A stretch of 64,000 nt of DNA. It comes from Stentor coeruleus. Its lineage: Eukaryota; Ciliophora; Heterotrichea; Heterotrichida; Stentoridae. The position numbers and the translations under genes were made by a program. Shown in pieces: positions 1-8,555 of this stretch. The DNA is taken from assembly GCA_001970955.1 (NCBI GenBank), contig MPUH01000282.1, positions 1 through 64,000 on the forward strand, written 5' to 3'. Every line of letters begins with the position of its first letter. Position 1 is the first letter of the stretch. The notes under the pieces are model-generated. The model was not told the origin of the DNA and made no database searches. It saw only the letters and a list, made by a program, of their open reading frames with translations.

Positions 1-3
1 ACT

Positions 4-154
4 CTACTCTATAAATATTTTGTAGATAAAAGATCCGATCCAGTTTTTTTTTCTTTCCCAATTTAAATCCTCAATCCAACTTTCCATTTTTTAGTAGGGG
101 CCTGATACCGATATACCTATCAATTCCTAAAACAAAAATGTCAAATGAACTCAT
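4..154 (-). pseudogene. Coding-like fragment at the left edge, apparently frameshifted
   Basis: On the minus strand an ATG at 154-152 opens 27 codons (reading MSSFDIFVLGIDRYIGIRP and on). The next frame then carries a second coding-like stretch containing SWIEDLNWERKKNWIG, which ends at TAG (4-6). Both have a mixed amino-acid composition with Gly, Asp, Glu and Trp, unlike the G- or C-depleted spacers nearby. No 15-nt intron joins the two frames. I do not recognise the family. It may be a gene relic, or the start of a gene running off the window. Confidence 0.25.
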
Positions 155-457
155 AATCTTGTTATCCTTCTTTTATATAAGAATTCAAGTATCAATAAAA
201 AATATACATACCCACTATAACAAATTTTCAAGCTTGAAACCTAATTTTTTTATATCGTAAAATTCTGAGTAAAATAATAAATTCTTATAGAAAATATATT
301 TAAAAGCTCATCTACTCTTTATCAATCCTAATATTTTAACCACTCTAACTACTTTATTTTGTTTTTAAAAATGTATATGCAAATATTGGAAAACTTTCTT
401 TTGAAGATTTTTTTTTATTTTTTATGGAAGAATGTATTTATTTACCTAAAAGCGTAA

Positions 458-708
458 CTAAAATAAACCACCAAAAACATCATCATTATCATCTGGTTTA
501 GGTAATTCTTTTGTAGGCTCAGATGCTTTTTTGAACTGGATTCTTAGTTGGATGGATATGTAGATTTCCTTTTTCACCTCTAGATTTGGTTCTATATGTT
601 CATGATTTTTATATTATCATCATCAACAACATCGTATATTGACCTAGGCGCCTGATAAACTCTAGATGGGTCATATTTATTATAATTACTTAATTTATCA
701 TTCAAAAA
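458..708 (-). pseudogene. Decayed 3' end of an unidentified gene
   Basis: Minus-strand translation from about 708 gives a coding-like stretch including SNYNKYDPSRVYQAPRSIYD followed by VVDDDN. The reading then continues only by changing frame twice: first to a segment with TYRTKSRGEKGNLHIHPTKN, then to one with SEPTKELPKPDDNDDVFGG, ending at TAG 458-460. No GT...AG of 15-16 nt lies at either change, so splicing does not explain the breaks. The acidic ending DDVFGGLF is a plausible natural C-terminus. I read it as a pseudogene; the family is unknown to me. Indels in the assembly are the alternative. Confidence 0.45.
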
Positions 709-1197
709 TCAGTAAAGTTTTATAAAAAAATCAATACAATCATTTCAACATGTTTGAAATTTTTATATTTTTTACTGATTTTATTGAATATGGTTTTATA
801 ATAACCGATGAGATATAAAACTTTTTTGTGATTAAGTCTTAAAAATTATTTAAGATAAGTTTGGTGTGCACTTTTCTTAGTTTTTAATAATAAGTTATTT
901 TGATTATATAAAGTAAAGAGATCCTAATATAAATATACATGATAAATTCTATAAATATTCTCTTATCTCTTTTATAAAACTATACTCAATATACATTCTA
1001 TATATAAACCATTACATAATCAGACCTATTTAATTCTATTAAAAAATATTAATAATCATCTAGTTCCCCACAAAAACTTCTATTTCTCTTTATTCTCTAT
1101 TAAAAACCCCTATAAATTCTTTAAAAAGCCATACCTTCCACAATCAATCCTACCTAAAATCCACAAATCTTAAATGATCCATATAAATACTTTAAAC
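709..1197. other. Intergenic spacer
   Basis: No convincing reading frame. The left part (to about 930) is AT-rich with more G than C on the plus strand. The right part (about 940-1197) is C-rich and nearly G-free, as are other 3' flanks of minus-strand genes in this window. Confidence 0.6.
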
Positions 1198-1488
1198 CTA
1201 GCTTTTAAGAGCTTCCAAAAGTTGTCTTATAAGTTCTTTAAACTCAATAAGATCAATATTCCCTGACCCATCTATATCCAACTGAATCAAAGCTTCATTT
1301 ACTTGTTCATCAGTAGGTAAATCAATACCAACTTGTCTTGCAATAGTCCTCATAGCAGTTTTCAGCTCTTTTTTCTCGATACTTCCAGAGTGATCGGCAT
1401 CAACAGCATTAAACATCTTCTCAGAGACTTGAGCTAGCAAATCCTCATCATCTAATATTTTCTGGATGTCTTGATGTGGAGCACTCAT
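1198..1488 (-). CDS. Two-EF-hand calcium-binding protein (96 aa)
   Basis: A small acidic protein with two complete EF-hand loops. Residues 30-41 (DADHSGSIEKKE) and 71-82 (DIDGSGNIDLIE) have acidic or oxygen-bearing residues at positions 1, 3, 5, 7, 9 and the invariant Glu at position 12, so both should bind calcium. There is no signal peptide or membrane segment, so it is probably a cytosolic Ca2+ sensor or buffer. At 96 residues it is half of a calmodulin-like protein, closer to S100/calbindin or to the small EF-hand proteins common in ciliates. The ATG at 1488 is the first in frame and is preceded by an A/T-rich leader. It is followed at the 3' side by a C-rich, G-poor spacer. Target unknown; family assignment is firm, specific function is not. 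Confidence 0.9.
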   Translation of the reverse strand: MSAPHQDIQKILDDEDLLAQVSEKMFNAVDADHSGSIEKKELKTAMRTIARQVGIDLPTDEQVNEALIQLDIDGSGNIDLIEFKELIRQLLEALKS

Positions 1489-1529
1489 TTTTTTTTATAA
1501 CCATTAATTCCCCTAAATAAACTAAGCTT

Positions 1530-1952
1530 TTAAACTATGTTAACTTTTGTACTTCCTGATATTTTATTGATGAAGTCTTTTAGTAGAGCTGATGAACATA
1601 TGTATGGGCCTATGCCAGGAATATATTTAGATGATGCATAGACTTGAGGGATAAAGTCACGGAATAAGTAAAATATACCTATAAGTTGGATACAACCTCC
1701 GATAAACCCGAACCCGATAAGAATTAGCAGGAGACCGAAAAAGTAGAAAAAGGAACCTTTGATTTTTGAGGGTTTTACAAAGAACATCATCAAAGTAAAA
1801 AACCCAGCACTATAACTAGCTCCAATCAGGAATAGAATGCTTCCTATTAATAAAAAGAATCTATCACCAAGTAACATAAGACCAAACACATACATACCGA
1901 TTCCAGCAAGCATCATAATTGGCATATAACTTTTCTTCAGCCCTAAATACAT
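1530..1952 (-). CDS. GOT1: Got1-like Golgi vesicle transport membrane protein (140 aa)
   Basis: A tetraspanning protein of the Got1/Sft2 family, which acts in ER-Golgi and intra-Golgi vesicle traffic. Four hydrophobic segments lie at about residues 8-28, 32-52, 66-86 and 87-102. The family pattern is visible: a short N-terminus, GIGMYVFGLMLLGDRFFLLIG at the first hairpin, a basic loop (VKPSKIKGS) before segment three, then GFGFIGGCIQLIGIFYLFRD and a C-terminal PGIGPYI motif matching the usual P-[VI]-[IL]-G region. Length agrees with eukaryotic Got1 proteins (about 138 aa). It lies 41 nt upstream, in coordinate terms, of the EF-hand gene on the same strand; each probably has its own promoter. 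The ATG at 1952 is the natural start, with no upstream extension in frame. The family call rests on overall pattern. Confidence 0.75.
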   Translation of the reverse strand: MYLGLKKSYMPIMMLAGIGMYVFGLMLLGDRFFLLIGSILFLIGASYSAGFFTLMMFFVKPSKIKGSFFYFFGLLLILIGFGFIGGCIQLIGIFYLFRDFIPQVYASSKYIPGIGPYICSSALLKDFINKISGSTKVNIV

Positions 1953-2507
1953 ATTTATATTATTAAGTATATCTGATTCAAACTTTTCCTTGATGAAAAA
2001 TATTCTTCTTAGGAAATCATCAGAACATTACCTAAAAATCAGCTATTTTTAATAAAGATTTCAAAAATTTTGATAATTTTTAAGTTTTAATCTAATAATT
2101 TTCTTTATAAGCTTATAATTAGAGATTAATTTTCATTAGAAACTTCACAATGATTGATCATACAACTCAAAATTTACCTAAACTTATGTATATTTATATC
2201 AGAAATATATTATACACTAATAATAAAATAACCCTATCTAGTCTTTTAAAACTATCTACAAATCATATATTCTATTATAATTGTATTACCTATATAACTA
2301 TAAAACCTTATAACTTAAACTATAAAAATATTAAAAATTTTCTGATCTTTTCTAATAAAAAAACCAACTTATCATCCTTTATATCATTACTTAAAACCTA
2401 AATCTAATAATATCCTTATTAAAAAAACCTAAAATTATAATATTTTCTACCCACTAATTCTCATGTGAAAATTTATATTTTGTTGCTTTCAAAAATATGA
2501 AAAAACA
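1953..2507. other. Intergenic spacer with a G-depleted block
   Basis: No supported gene. About 2150-2460 is almost free of G on the plus strand. A plus-strand frame at 2150-2401 is open only because of this: its product has almost no Gly, Ala, Val, Glu or Trp. The block lies just 3' of the minus-strand gene at 2508-2894. Confidence 0.6.
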
Positions 2508-2894
2508 TTACAAGATATTATATATTATGTCCATATTCAACAACATATACTCTTCATCATCAATACTAGGGACGTTATAAGATGACCGATTTCTACTATG
2601 AAACAAAGGCTTAAAAGTTTGAAATTTTGGCACATACTTGTAAATTTTAGAAATTTTTTTATTACTTGTGTGATTTGAATGGTTTTTCTCACTGATTTTT
2701 GGTAGTTTCTTGTTTCTTACAATATTTTCAGATGTATCATAATTTGTCTTTGGAAGTATACTTTTTATATATTTTTCCATATCAATATTACACTTTATAG
2801 AAAGGACTTTAGGAGGAAGTTTTTTGTTTATAGATTGATGTTTGATCGGGTTCATAGGAGTCCCAGAGCGTCTTATTTTGTTCATTGTTTTCAT
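2508..2894 (-). CDS. Small basic hypothetical protein (128 aa)
   Basis: Not recognised. The product is basic and Ser/Asn/Lys-rich, with no signal peptide or membrane span and no known motif. The N-terminus MKTMNKIRRSGTPMNPIKHQ is rich in Arg, Lys and Pro; the C-terminal 20 residues turn acidic and hydrophobic (SIDDEEYMLLNMDIIYNIL). Amino-acid composition is balanced, and the skewed flanks expected on either side of a real minus-strand gene are present (C-rich, G-free downstream; G-rich, C-free upstream on the plus strand). This supports a genuine gene although no homolog comes to mind. The initiator could be Met1 or Met4. Such low-complexity basic proteins in ciliates are often lineage-specific. 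Confidence 0.55.
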   Translation of the reverse strand: MKTMNKIRRSGTPMNPIKHQSINKKLPPKVLSIKCNIDMEKYIKSILPKTNYDTSENIVRNKKLPKISEKNHSNHTSNKKISKIYKYVPKFQTFKPLFHSRNRSSYNVPSIDDEEYMLLNMDIIYNIL

Positions 2895-3525
2895 TTTTTT
2901 TTTATTATTGTGAAAATGTCATAGTATTCAAGTTGTTAAGATAATGTTGTAGAGTTTTTTTGGATTAAAAATTTGAATGTAGGAAATATGTGGATTGCTA
3001 GGAATTTGGAATGGATGATAAGAATTTTTTTTATGTGAAAATAGTGGGAGAAGTTGAGGATTATGGAAAATTTGTAGGATTAAGGTAGGGTTTAGGGTAA
3101 AATACTTTGGAATGTGAAAAATAAATTTTAGGAATGGATAAGGTTTTATGAATTAGAATGTTAGTAAAATACTTTTAATTTAGGATAGGGTTTTATATAT
3201 ATTTTTTTTGGATTAGATAGCAAATACTTAAAACTTAAATTATGGATTTAATTGCGAAAAATTCATATAATAAACCTATAAGTTCATACAAATTCTCACA
3301 CAATTTTTTTTTCACAATAAAACCGCGAATTTTCTCAATAATTCACTCATTCCTTTAATCTAACCGCAAACTATATATTTTCAACACCCTAATAAAAGTC
3401 CTCTTAAACCCATATTCTCATTCAACTAAACCTCTTAATATAATCCTCATCATCTTTCAAAACCAAAAATCCATTAATCCTACTTCCTAAAAATCATAAA
3501 ACCAATTACAACCATAATTATTCTA
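2895..3525. promoter_or_regulatory. Intergenic region with a sharp switch in G/C strand asymmetry
   Basis: No gene seen. By my count, plus-strand 2941-3120 has about 50 G and 2 C, while 3301-3480 has about 4 G and 48 C. The switch lies near 3240. The left half is the upstream flank of the minus-strand gene ending at 2894; the right half is the downstream flank of the MORN-repeat gene. No discrete promoter motif is identifiable by eye. Confidence 0.55.
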
Positions 3526-4869
3526 TTACAATTCTCCACCTTTTTCTCTTATCGCAGGTATATAGTTTTCATCTGGCCATTTAACTCTTTTTCCATGACT
3601 CCATTCCCCAGGAATCCTCTCCCCATTAGGCATAATAATAACCCCTGATCCATTTTGTTTCCCATTTTTCCATCCACCATCATATACTTTTCCATCAGCC
3701 CACAAATAAATCCCACATCCATGTTTCTTATCATTTTCATAATCCCCTTCATATCTTCTTCCATCTTTCCATGAATATACTCCATACCCATGCATTTTCC
3801 CATTTTTCCACATCCCACAATATTCTCTACCATCAGGCCATTTATATAATCCTTTACCATGTATAATATTTTCAGCCCACATTCCAGAATATGATGAAGA
3901 ATCTTTCCATATATAAATTCCAAAACCATGTTTTTTTCCTTTATGATAATTCCCTTCATAACGACTTTTATCAGTCCAATATTCTTTCCCAAACCCATGT
4001 TGTACATCATCTTTCCAATCTCCTTCATACATTGCCCCATTTGCTTGTCTGTAGATTCCTTTACCATTTGCTTTATCATCTTTCCATTCACCTTCATAAA
4101 CATCTCCATCTACATGTGTAAATTTTCCTTTACCATTTGCTTTATTTGTTTTCCATTGACCTTCATATATAGCTCCATCTGGCCATTTTTGTATACCATA
4201 ACCATCACGTTCATCACCACGCCATTGACCTATATAAACAGCTCCATTTTTTAATAAAGTTGCAGGACGTTCTTCACGATCTTCTATTGGACATGCGAAT
4301 ATACTAGACATTAAAGATGGAGACTCAGTATCTGTTGGATTTATATTAAAATTAGCATATTTTTGAGATAAAATTGCACTTTGGGAACAATTAGAATACT
4401 TCATATGCTTTGTAGGGTTGTTTATAAATTGATGGGATAATGAAATTATGTTTGGTTTTATAAATGATGAGGTTGAAATATTGTTTGGGCTTTCGATGAT
4501 TGATGAATCGGATAAAGAGTTTAGAATATTAGGACTTTTTTGAATGTTTTTCGAAGATTTCGCTTTGAGGATTGGGGTTTTACCTGATGAGGATGATGAG
4601 GAATGATTAGGAGTATATGATGGGGTGTCTAAAAAGTCTGAGTTTTGGGTAAAAGATTTGTCACTTTTAGTGTTTGGGTATAAGTTTTTATATTGATTTT
4701 TGATTTCTTCATCTTTTTGTTTAGAAAATGAGGCAATTTCTGGCACTTGCATTGATATGTCGGTTGGTAAATCCTGTTTTGTGGAAAATCTTGGCGAGTT
4801 AAGCTCGACTTGTGAATGATTTTCAGAGATGCTTTGTGTGCAGGTACAACTTGAACAATAAGTTCCCAT
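3526..4869 (-). CDS. MORN-repeat protein with a possible N-terminal acylation signal (447 aa)
   Basis: The C-terminal half (about residues 210-430) is nine to ten consecutive MORN repeats of about 23 residues, each with the [YV]-x-G-x-W-x(5-8)-G-x-G-x-[YW] pattern (for example YIGQWRGDERDGYGIQKW and YEGDWKDDVQHGFG). MORN arrays form elongated beta-scaffolds that bind phosphoinositides or link membranes and cytoskeleton; in ciliates they are common in cortical and basal-body proteins. The N-terminal half is Ser/Asn-rich and probably disordered. The start MGTYCSSCTCT has Gly2 and a cluster of four Cys, which suggests N-myristoylation plus palmitoylation and hence plasma-membrane or alveolar attachment; this is an inference. 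The ATG at 4869 is the first in frame. Frames open on the opposite strand across the repeats are by-products of repeat composition. Confidence 0.92.
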   Translation of the reverse strand: MGTYCSSCTCTQSISENHSQVELNSPRFSTKQDLPTDISMQVPEIASFSKQKDEEIKNQYKNLYPNTKSDKSFTQNSDFLDTPSYTPNHSSSSSSGKTPILKAKSSKNIQKSPNILNSLSDSSIIESPNNISTSSFIKPNIISLSHQFINNPTKHMKYSNCSQSAILSQKYANFNINPTDTESPSLMSSIFACPIEDREERPATLLKNGAVYIGQWRGDERDGYGIQKWPDGAIYEGQWKTNKANGKGKFTHVDGDVYEGEWKDDKANGKGIYRQANGAMYEGDWKDDVQHGFGKEYWTDKSRYEGNYHKGKKHGFGIYIWKDSSSYSGMWAENIIHGKGLYKWPDGREYCGMWKNGKMHGYGVYSWKDGRRYEGDYENDKKHGCGIYLWADGKVYDGGWKNGKQNGSGVIIMPNGERIPGEWSHGKRVKWPDENYIPAIREKGGEL

Positions 4870-5403
4870 GTTTTGATATAAATTATTATCGACTATTCGG
4901 TCATTTTGAAATTTAAATATTTCTTTAAGAAGTTATTATAGAAATATTATCATTAGAAATAAGGGTTTTATTTAGGATTAGATCATATTTGAAGTGAGAA
5001 AAAAAAAATTTATGAAAGAATGGACTTTTTATACTGTTTTTAGGCTTATCAATGAGTCTTGGCTTAATTACAACTTTTTCATACTGGAGAATTAGGATTT
5101 TTGTTTATAAAGCTGGTATTTTTAGCTTTTTATGGGAGTTTATGAGAGTTTCTAAGGTAAGATTCTTTTTTAGACATTTTAAGTTTTATTATCTAAGGAT
5201 AGGGCCCATGGAAATGAACCAAACCATGAGTCTTGTTTGTTTAAACTTTTTGGGTTTTGTTCATAATAAACCAAAAAGTTCAACACGTGATGTTTCTGTC
5301 CAGGCCTAAGCTTTGGCCTTCTAATCGGCTTGGTCGGGTGTATGCTTCTAAGTGGAGTTCTTGTTGGGTCCATTTGTATACTAAAAATATATCATATTTC
5401 TTA
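4870..5403. other. Intergenic region with an unexplained higher-GC block
   Basis: 4870-5040 is AT-rich and G-skewed, as expected upstream of the MORN gene. About 5200-5370 stands out: GC content is clearly higher than in other spacers and both strands are open in some frame, but no product is recognisable. It contains a near-palindrome, aggcctaagctttggcct (about 5303-5320). It could be a short non-coding RNA gene or a decayed coding segment; I cannot decide from sequence alone. Confidence 0.35.
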
Positions 5404-7237
5404 TTATTTGCTAAACCTTTTAATATGCTCAATCCTAGGTCGAACTCTAACAACAAACCTAGTGTTATAGCTACTAATCATATTAGAAAGTCCTGGTAAA
5501 GCTGCTTCAAAGCTTAAAGAATTGACTTCATATTTATTTTCAGGTATCGGCGAAGCAGCGCTCTGAACCCTTTTCCTCTCAATATGCCTAGGTGAAAAGT
5601 TCATTGTACTAGGTCTTACAAAGGTTGTATTTGTTTTAATAAAACTTGTATTATCCACATTACTCACATAAGGCTGATTATGTTGAGTATTTGGTCTCCA
5701 AGGTTTAGAAATCTTATCTTTTTTAGTATACGCCCTAGATACTTTCTGTATAGATGCAAAAGTTGATGACATTACTTTCGAGTCCTCCCTTGGTTGAATT
5801 ATTTTTTTCCCATCATCCAAATCAATATCAGGAGCTTCAGCATCCCATCTAGACATTTTTGAAGCTGTTGTCGGTTTCATATAAATCGGATTCCCATCAG
5901 CTCCAGCTTTAGGTCTTGGTGCTGATGAGGTATATGGTTTTATTAAAGATAATAATATAGACTGTCTGTCTAAATTAGTTGAAGAGTTTCTTGTTGGACT
6001 AAATCTTTTTGGATTCGAGTCGTTCATACGAAAAGTAGTCGCACGAGTTACACTTATATAATGATTTGGTGGGGAAACTCCTTCTAATATATCTTTTTGA
6101 TATAAATAAGGTAATACATTTGATGGTTCTTTTTGTTTTGGGATACTATATGATACTTTTGATGTCGATATTTTAGCTTGTCTTTCTTTTTCTAATTTTC
6201 TATTTATTTCAGAAGCTACACTTTGAGTCTCAACTTTAGCATCTTTACCATCTTCATCCCCTGAACCTGATTCAGCATCTGAGTCTAAAATCGACCCTCT
6301 AGAATTCCTATTATTCCCCATATCATTTACATTTAAAAAATCTCCTTTTTTCTGACTTAGCATATTATTATGTTTCCCTTGAACTGTAAGGTTTTTATTA
6401 CTTGGAGCTCTCATTCTCTCTTCATTCTTTTTCATCCTTTTATACTTTCTGATTTTTTGCATGATAATTTTAAAGCTAAATTTAACCTTCCTCCAGTAGT
6501 TTTTAACTGATATTATTGACAGTTTTTCTCTTATTTCTTGTAATCTTCCCGATCGAAAATTTTCGAATTTTATATTCGCGATTGTGTGTTTTGAGTAAAA
6601 TACCCTTAAGATTTTTTTAATATAATTTTGAATTTCTTCAACTTTTTGTGCTCTAAGGATATCATATACTCTTTTTATTCTTCGGATTTTGAATTTAAAT
6701 AATAAATTTCTCACAAATCTTTGGATGATTATAGCTGCATGTTGAGGTTTGGGCCCAAGTTCAAAAATGTAATGATCATCGTTTTTCTTAAGATAAGTTA
6801 TCCAGGTTTTTACTGATAATCTTCTTATAGTCATTATTTCCTATATGGTTTTTTACGTTTTCTAGGTTTTTTCGTACTAGGAACCCACGGGCAACTTTTT
6901 GGATTTTGAGGACACTGTTGTTGATAAGTTTTTGGGCTTTTTTAACTTTTTCAATTTCTTGGGTTAGGTAAAGGATTTCACGTTTGTGATATTCGATTGT
7001 CTGAGCTAAAACTTTGTTTGATTCGACTTTGTGCTGGGCGTGAACGTGAGCTTTTTCTAAGCGTTTGTAGGCTTCAGTAAATTTTTCAAGATCAGATTTT
7101 TCTCTTTTTGTGGTGTTTAAAGTGTCTAAAAGTGATACACCTTTAGTTAGAATTCCTGAAAAACCAAACCACTCTGATTTGTTTCCACTCCAAGGCACTG
7201 AACTTTTATGTGTGCCCATATATCTTATCTGTTCCAT
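5404..7237 (-). CDS. IQ-motif calmodulin-binding protein, one 16-nt intron (605 aa)
   Basis: Exon 1 is 7237-6857 (127 codons) and exon 2 is 6840-5404, joined by removal of 6841-6856, which reads gtaaaaaaccatatag on the coding strand. Splicing restores a continuous frame (LEN|EIMTIRRL). This is the only 16-nt intron found in the window, and because 16 is not divisible by 3 it shifts the frame if retained. IQ-type helices are visible at the exon junction (LKIQKVARGFLVRKN), just after it (AIIIQRFVRNLLFKFKIRR) and around residues 215-250, so it probably binds calmodulin or calmodulin-like proteins. The N-terminal 125 residues include a coiled-coil-like stretch (about 55-100). The C-terminal 350 residues are Ser/Pro/Arg-rich and look disordered. 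Role unknown; many ciliate IQ proteins are cytoskeletal or cortical. Confidence 0.85.
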
Positions 7238-8025
7238 CCTTATGAATTATTAAACCATTGTTACTTATATTGTATTAATTTTGAATACCAGTTTTCTAAT
7301 TTCATATTAAAACTCTTTATCCTAATATAGATTCTTTATCTTATAATTACTAACTCTTTCTTCATAAAATATTACTTGGTTTATTCTTATATTTTTAAAA
7401 CCTTTTTCAATTCAAATTTGAGATCACAAGGATACATAAAGTTTTATTTTCTTTTCGAAATTTTTTTTCTAGTCTATTTGAGTATTATAGTATTAATAAT
7501 TCATAGTATTTTTTAACATATACTTAAATTTTTTCTAAAGACTTCAAATACTTTATCAACTTAAAAATCTTACCTCATAATATATCCCAACAAAAAATAC
7601 TCCTTCTATAAATTCATAGTAAAAACAAAGTCTTTTACAATCAACAACACCATTTTCCCAACAAATTTTACATAAATATCCCCTCGAAGTATAATCTATA
7701 AACTTATACATCTCGTTAAAATCATAATCATTTCCACTTTTTTATACCTTTTTCAAACAATTTTCTAGTCTTTTTCACTGTGAAAAATGGTACTACTCAA
7801 ACTTGTCTGGTTACTTCCCAGTTGAGTTATATGATTTTTCCCTAGCCGCCAAAGGTTTTTCCTAAATAAATTCAAGGAAAAAATCACTTTTCTGTCTGCT
7901 TTATAATCAAAAGTTCTCATCATATCTAAGAAAGTAAATATTTTCTTATCTTTATAAGAATAATCTTGTCAATATATTCCAAATGTGAATAATCTAATAA
8001 AGACAACTCTTTAACAATAGATAGG

Positions 8026-8276
8026 CTTATAAGACTTACTTAAATTCCTATATTGGTTTTCAACCAAGAATCCTTTCCCATAATTTTTTCCTGGTTTAGT
8101 TCAAAGTTAAGCCATTTCCTATATAAATTCCTAAAGCAAAGGTTAGCTAANCTTATAAGACTTACTTAAATTCCTATATTGGTTTTCAACCAAGAATCCT
8201 TTCCCATAATTATTTCCTGGTTTAGTTCAAAGTTAAGCCATTTCCTATATAAATTCCTAAAGCAAAGGTTAGCTAA
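8026..8276. repeat. Assembly duplication around N at 8151 (2 x 125 bp)
   Basis: 8026-8150 and 8152-8276 are the same 125 bp, differing at one base (aattttttcc versus aattatttcc), separated by a single N. This is the signature of two contig ends overlapped but not merged, not a natural tandem repeat. Confidence 0.9.
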
Positions 8277-8400
8277 AAAGGTTGAGATTCAAAAAATTGA
8301 GCTTTTTACTCATAGTAAGCTACAATATACAGAAAAANAAAAGGTTGAGATTCAAAAAATTGAGCTTTTTACTCATAGTAAGCTACAATATACAGAAAAA
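8276..8400. repeat. Assembly duplication around N at 8338 (2 x 62 bp)
   Basis: 8276-8337 and 8339-8400 are identical 62-bp copies beginning aaaaggttgagattc, separated by a single N. It directly abuts the previous duplicated join, implying that a small contig was placed between two larger ones with overlaps left at both ends. Confidence 0.9.
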
Positions 8401-8555
8401 ACCTTTTTCGCATATAAAACAGCCTATTCTTTTTAAGTAAATTTCTGTTAAGCCTAAGAATTTTATATAATACACAGAAGAAGTTTGTGTATTTCAATAT
8501 AGAATAAAAGAACTTAGGAATAACTATTTAGCGTCCATTTGAAGGGGACAAATTA

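Larger units (their letters stand above)
7238..8555. other. Intergenic region upstream of the giant surface-protein gene
   Basis: No supported gene. The left third is AT-rich; about 7540-7760 is C-rich and G-poor. 8026-8400 contains two assembly duplications with N characters, listed separately, so true spacer length is about 190 nt shorter. A frame across these duplications is open only because of them. The last 150 nt before 8556 are an A/T-rich leader with an in-frame stop upstream of the ATG. Confidence 0.6.

Noticed and set aside
2150-2401. Plus-strand 83-codon frame
   Set aside because: It lies in a G-depleted spacer; the product almost lacks Gly, Ala, Val, Glu and Trp, so openness reflects composition and not coding.
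3549-4254. Other frames open across the MORN repeats on both strands
   Set aside because: Periodic Trp/Gly/Lys codons keep other frames open; the products are Met/Ile/Phe-rich without domain structure.
8179-8436. Plus-strand frame running through the N at 8338
   Set aside because: It exists only because of the duplicated contig overlaps.
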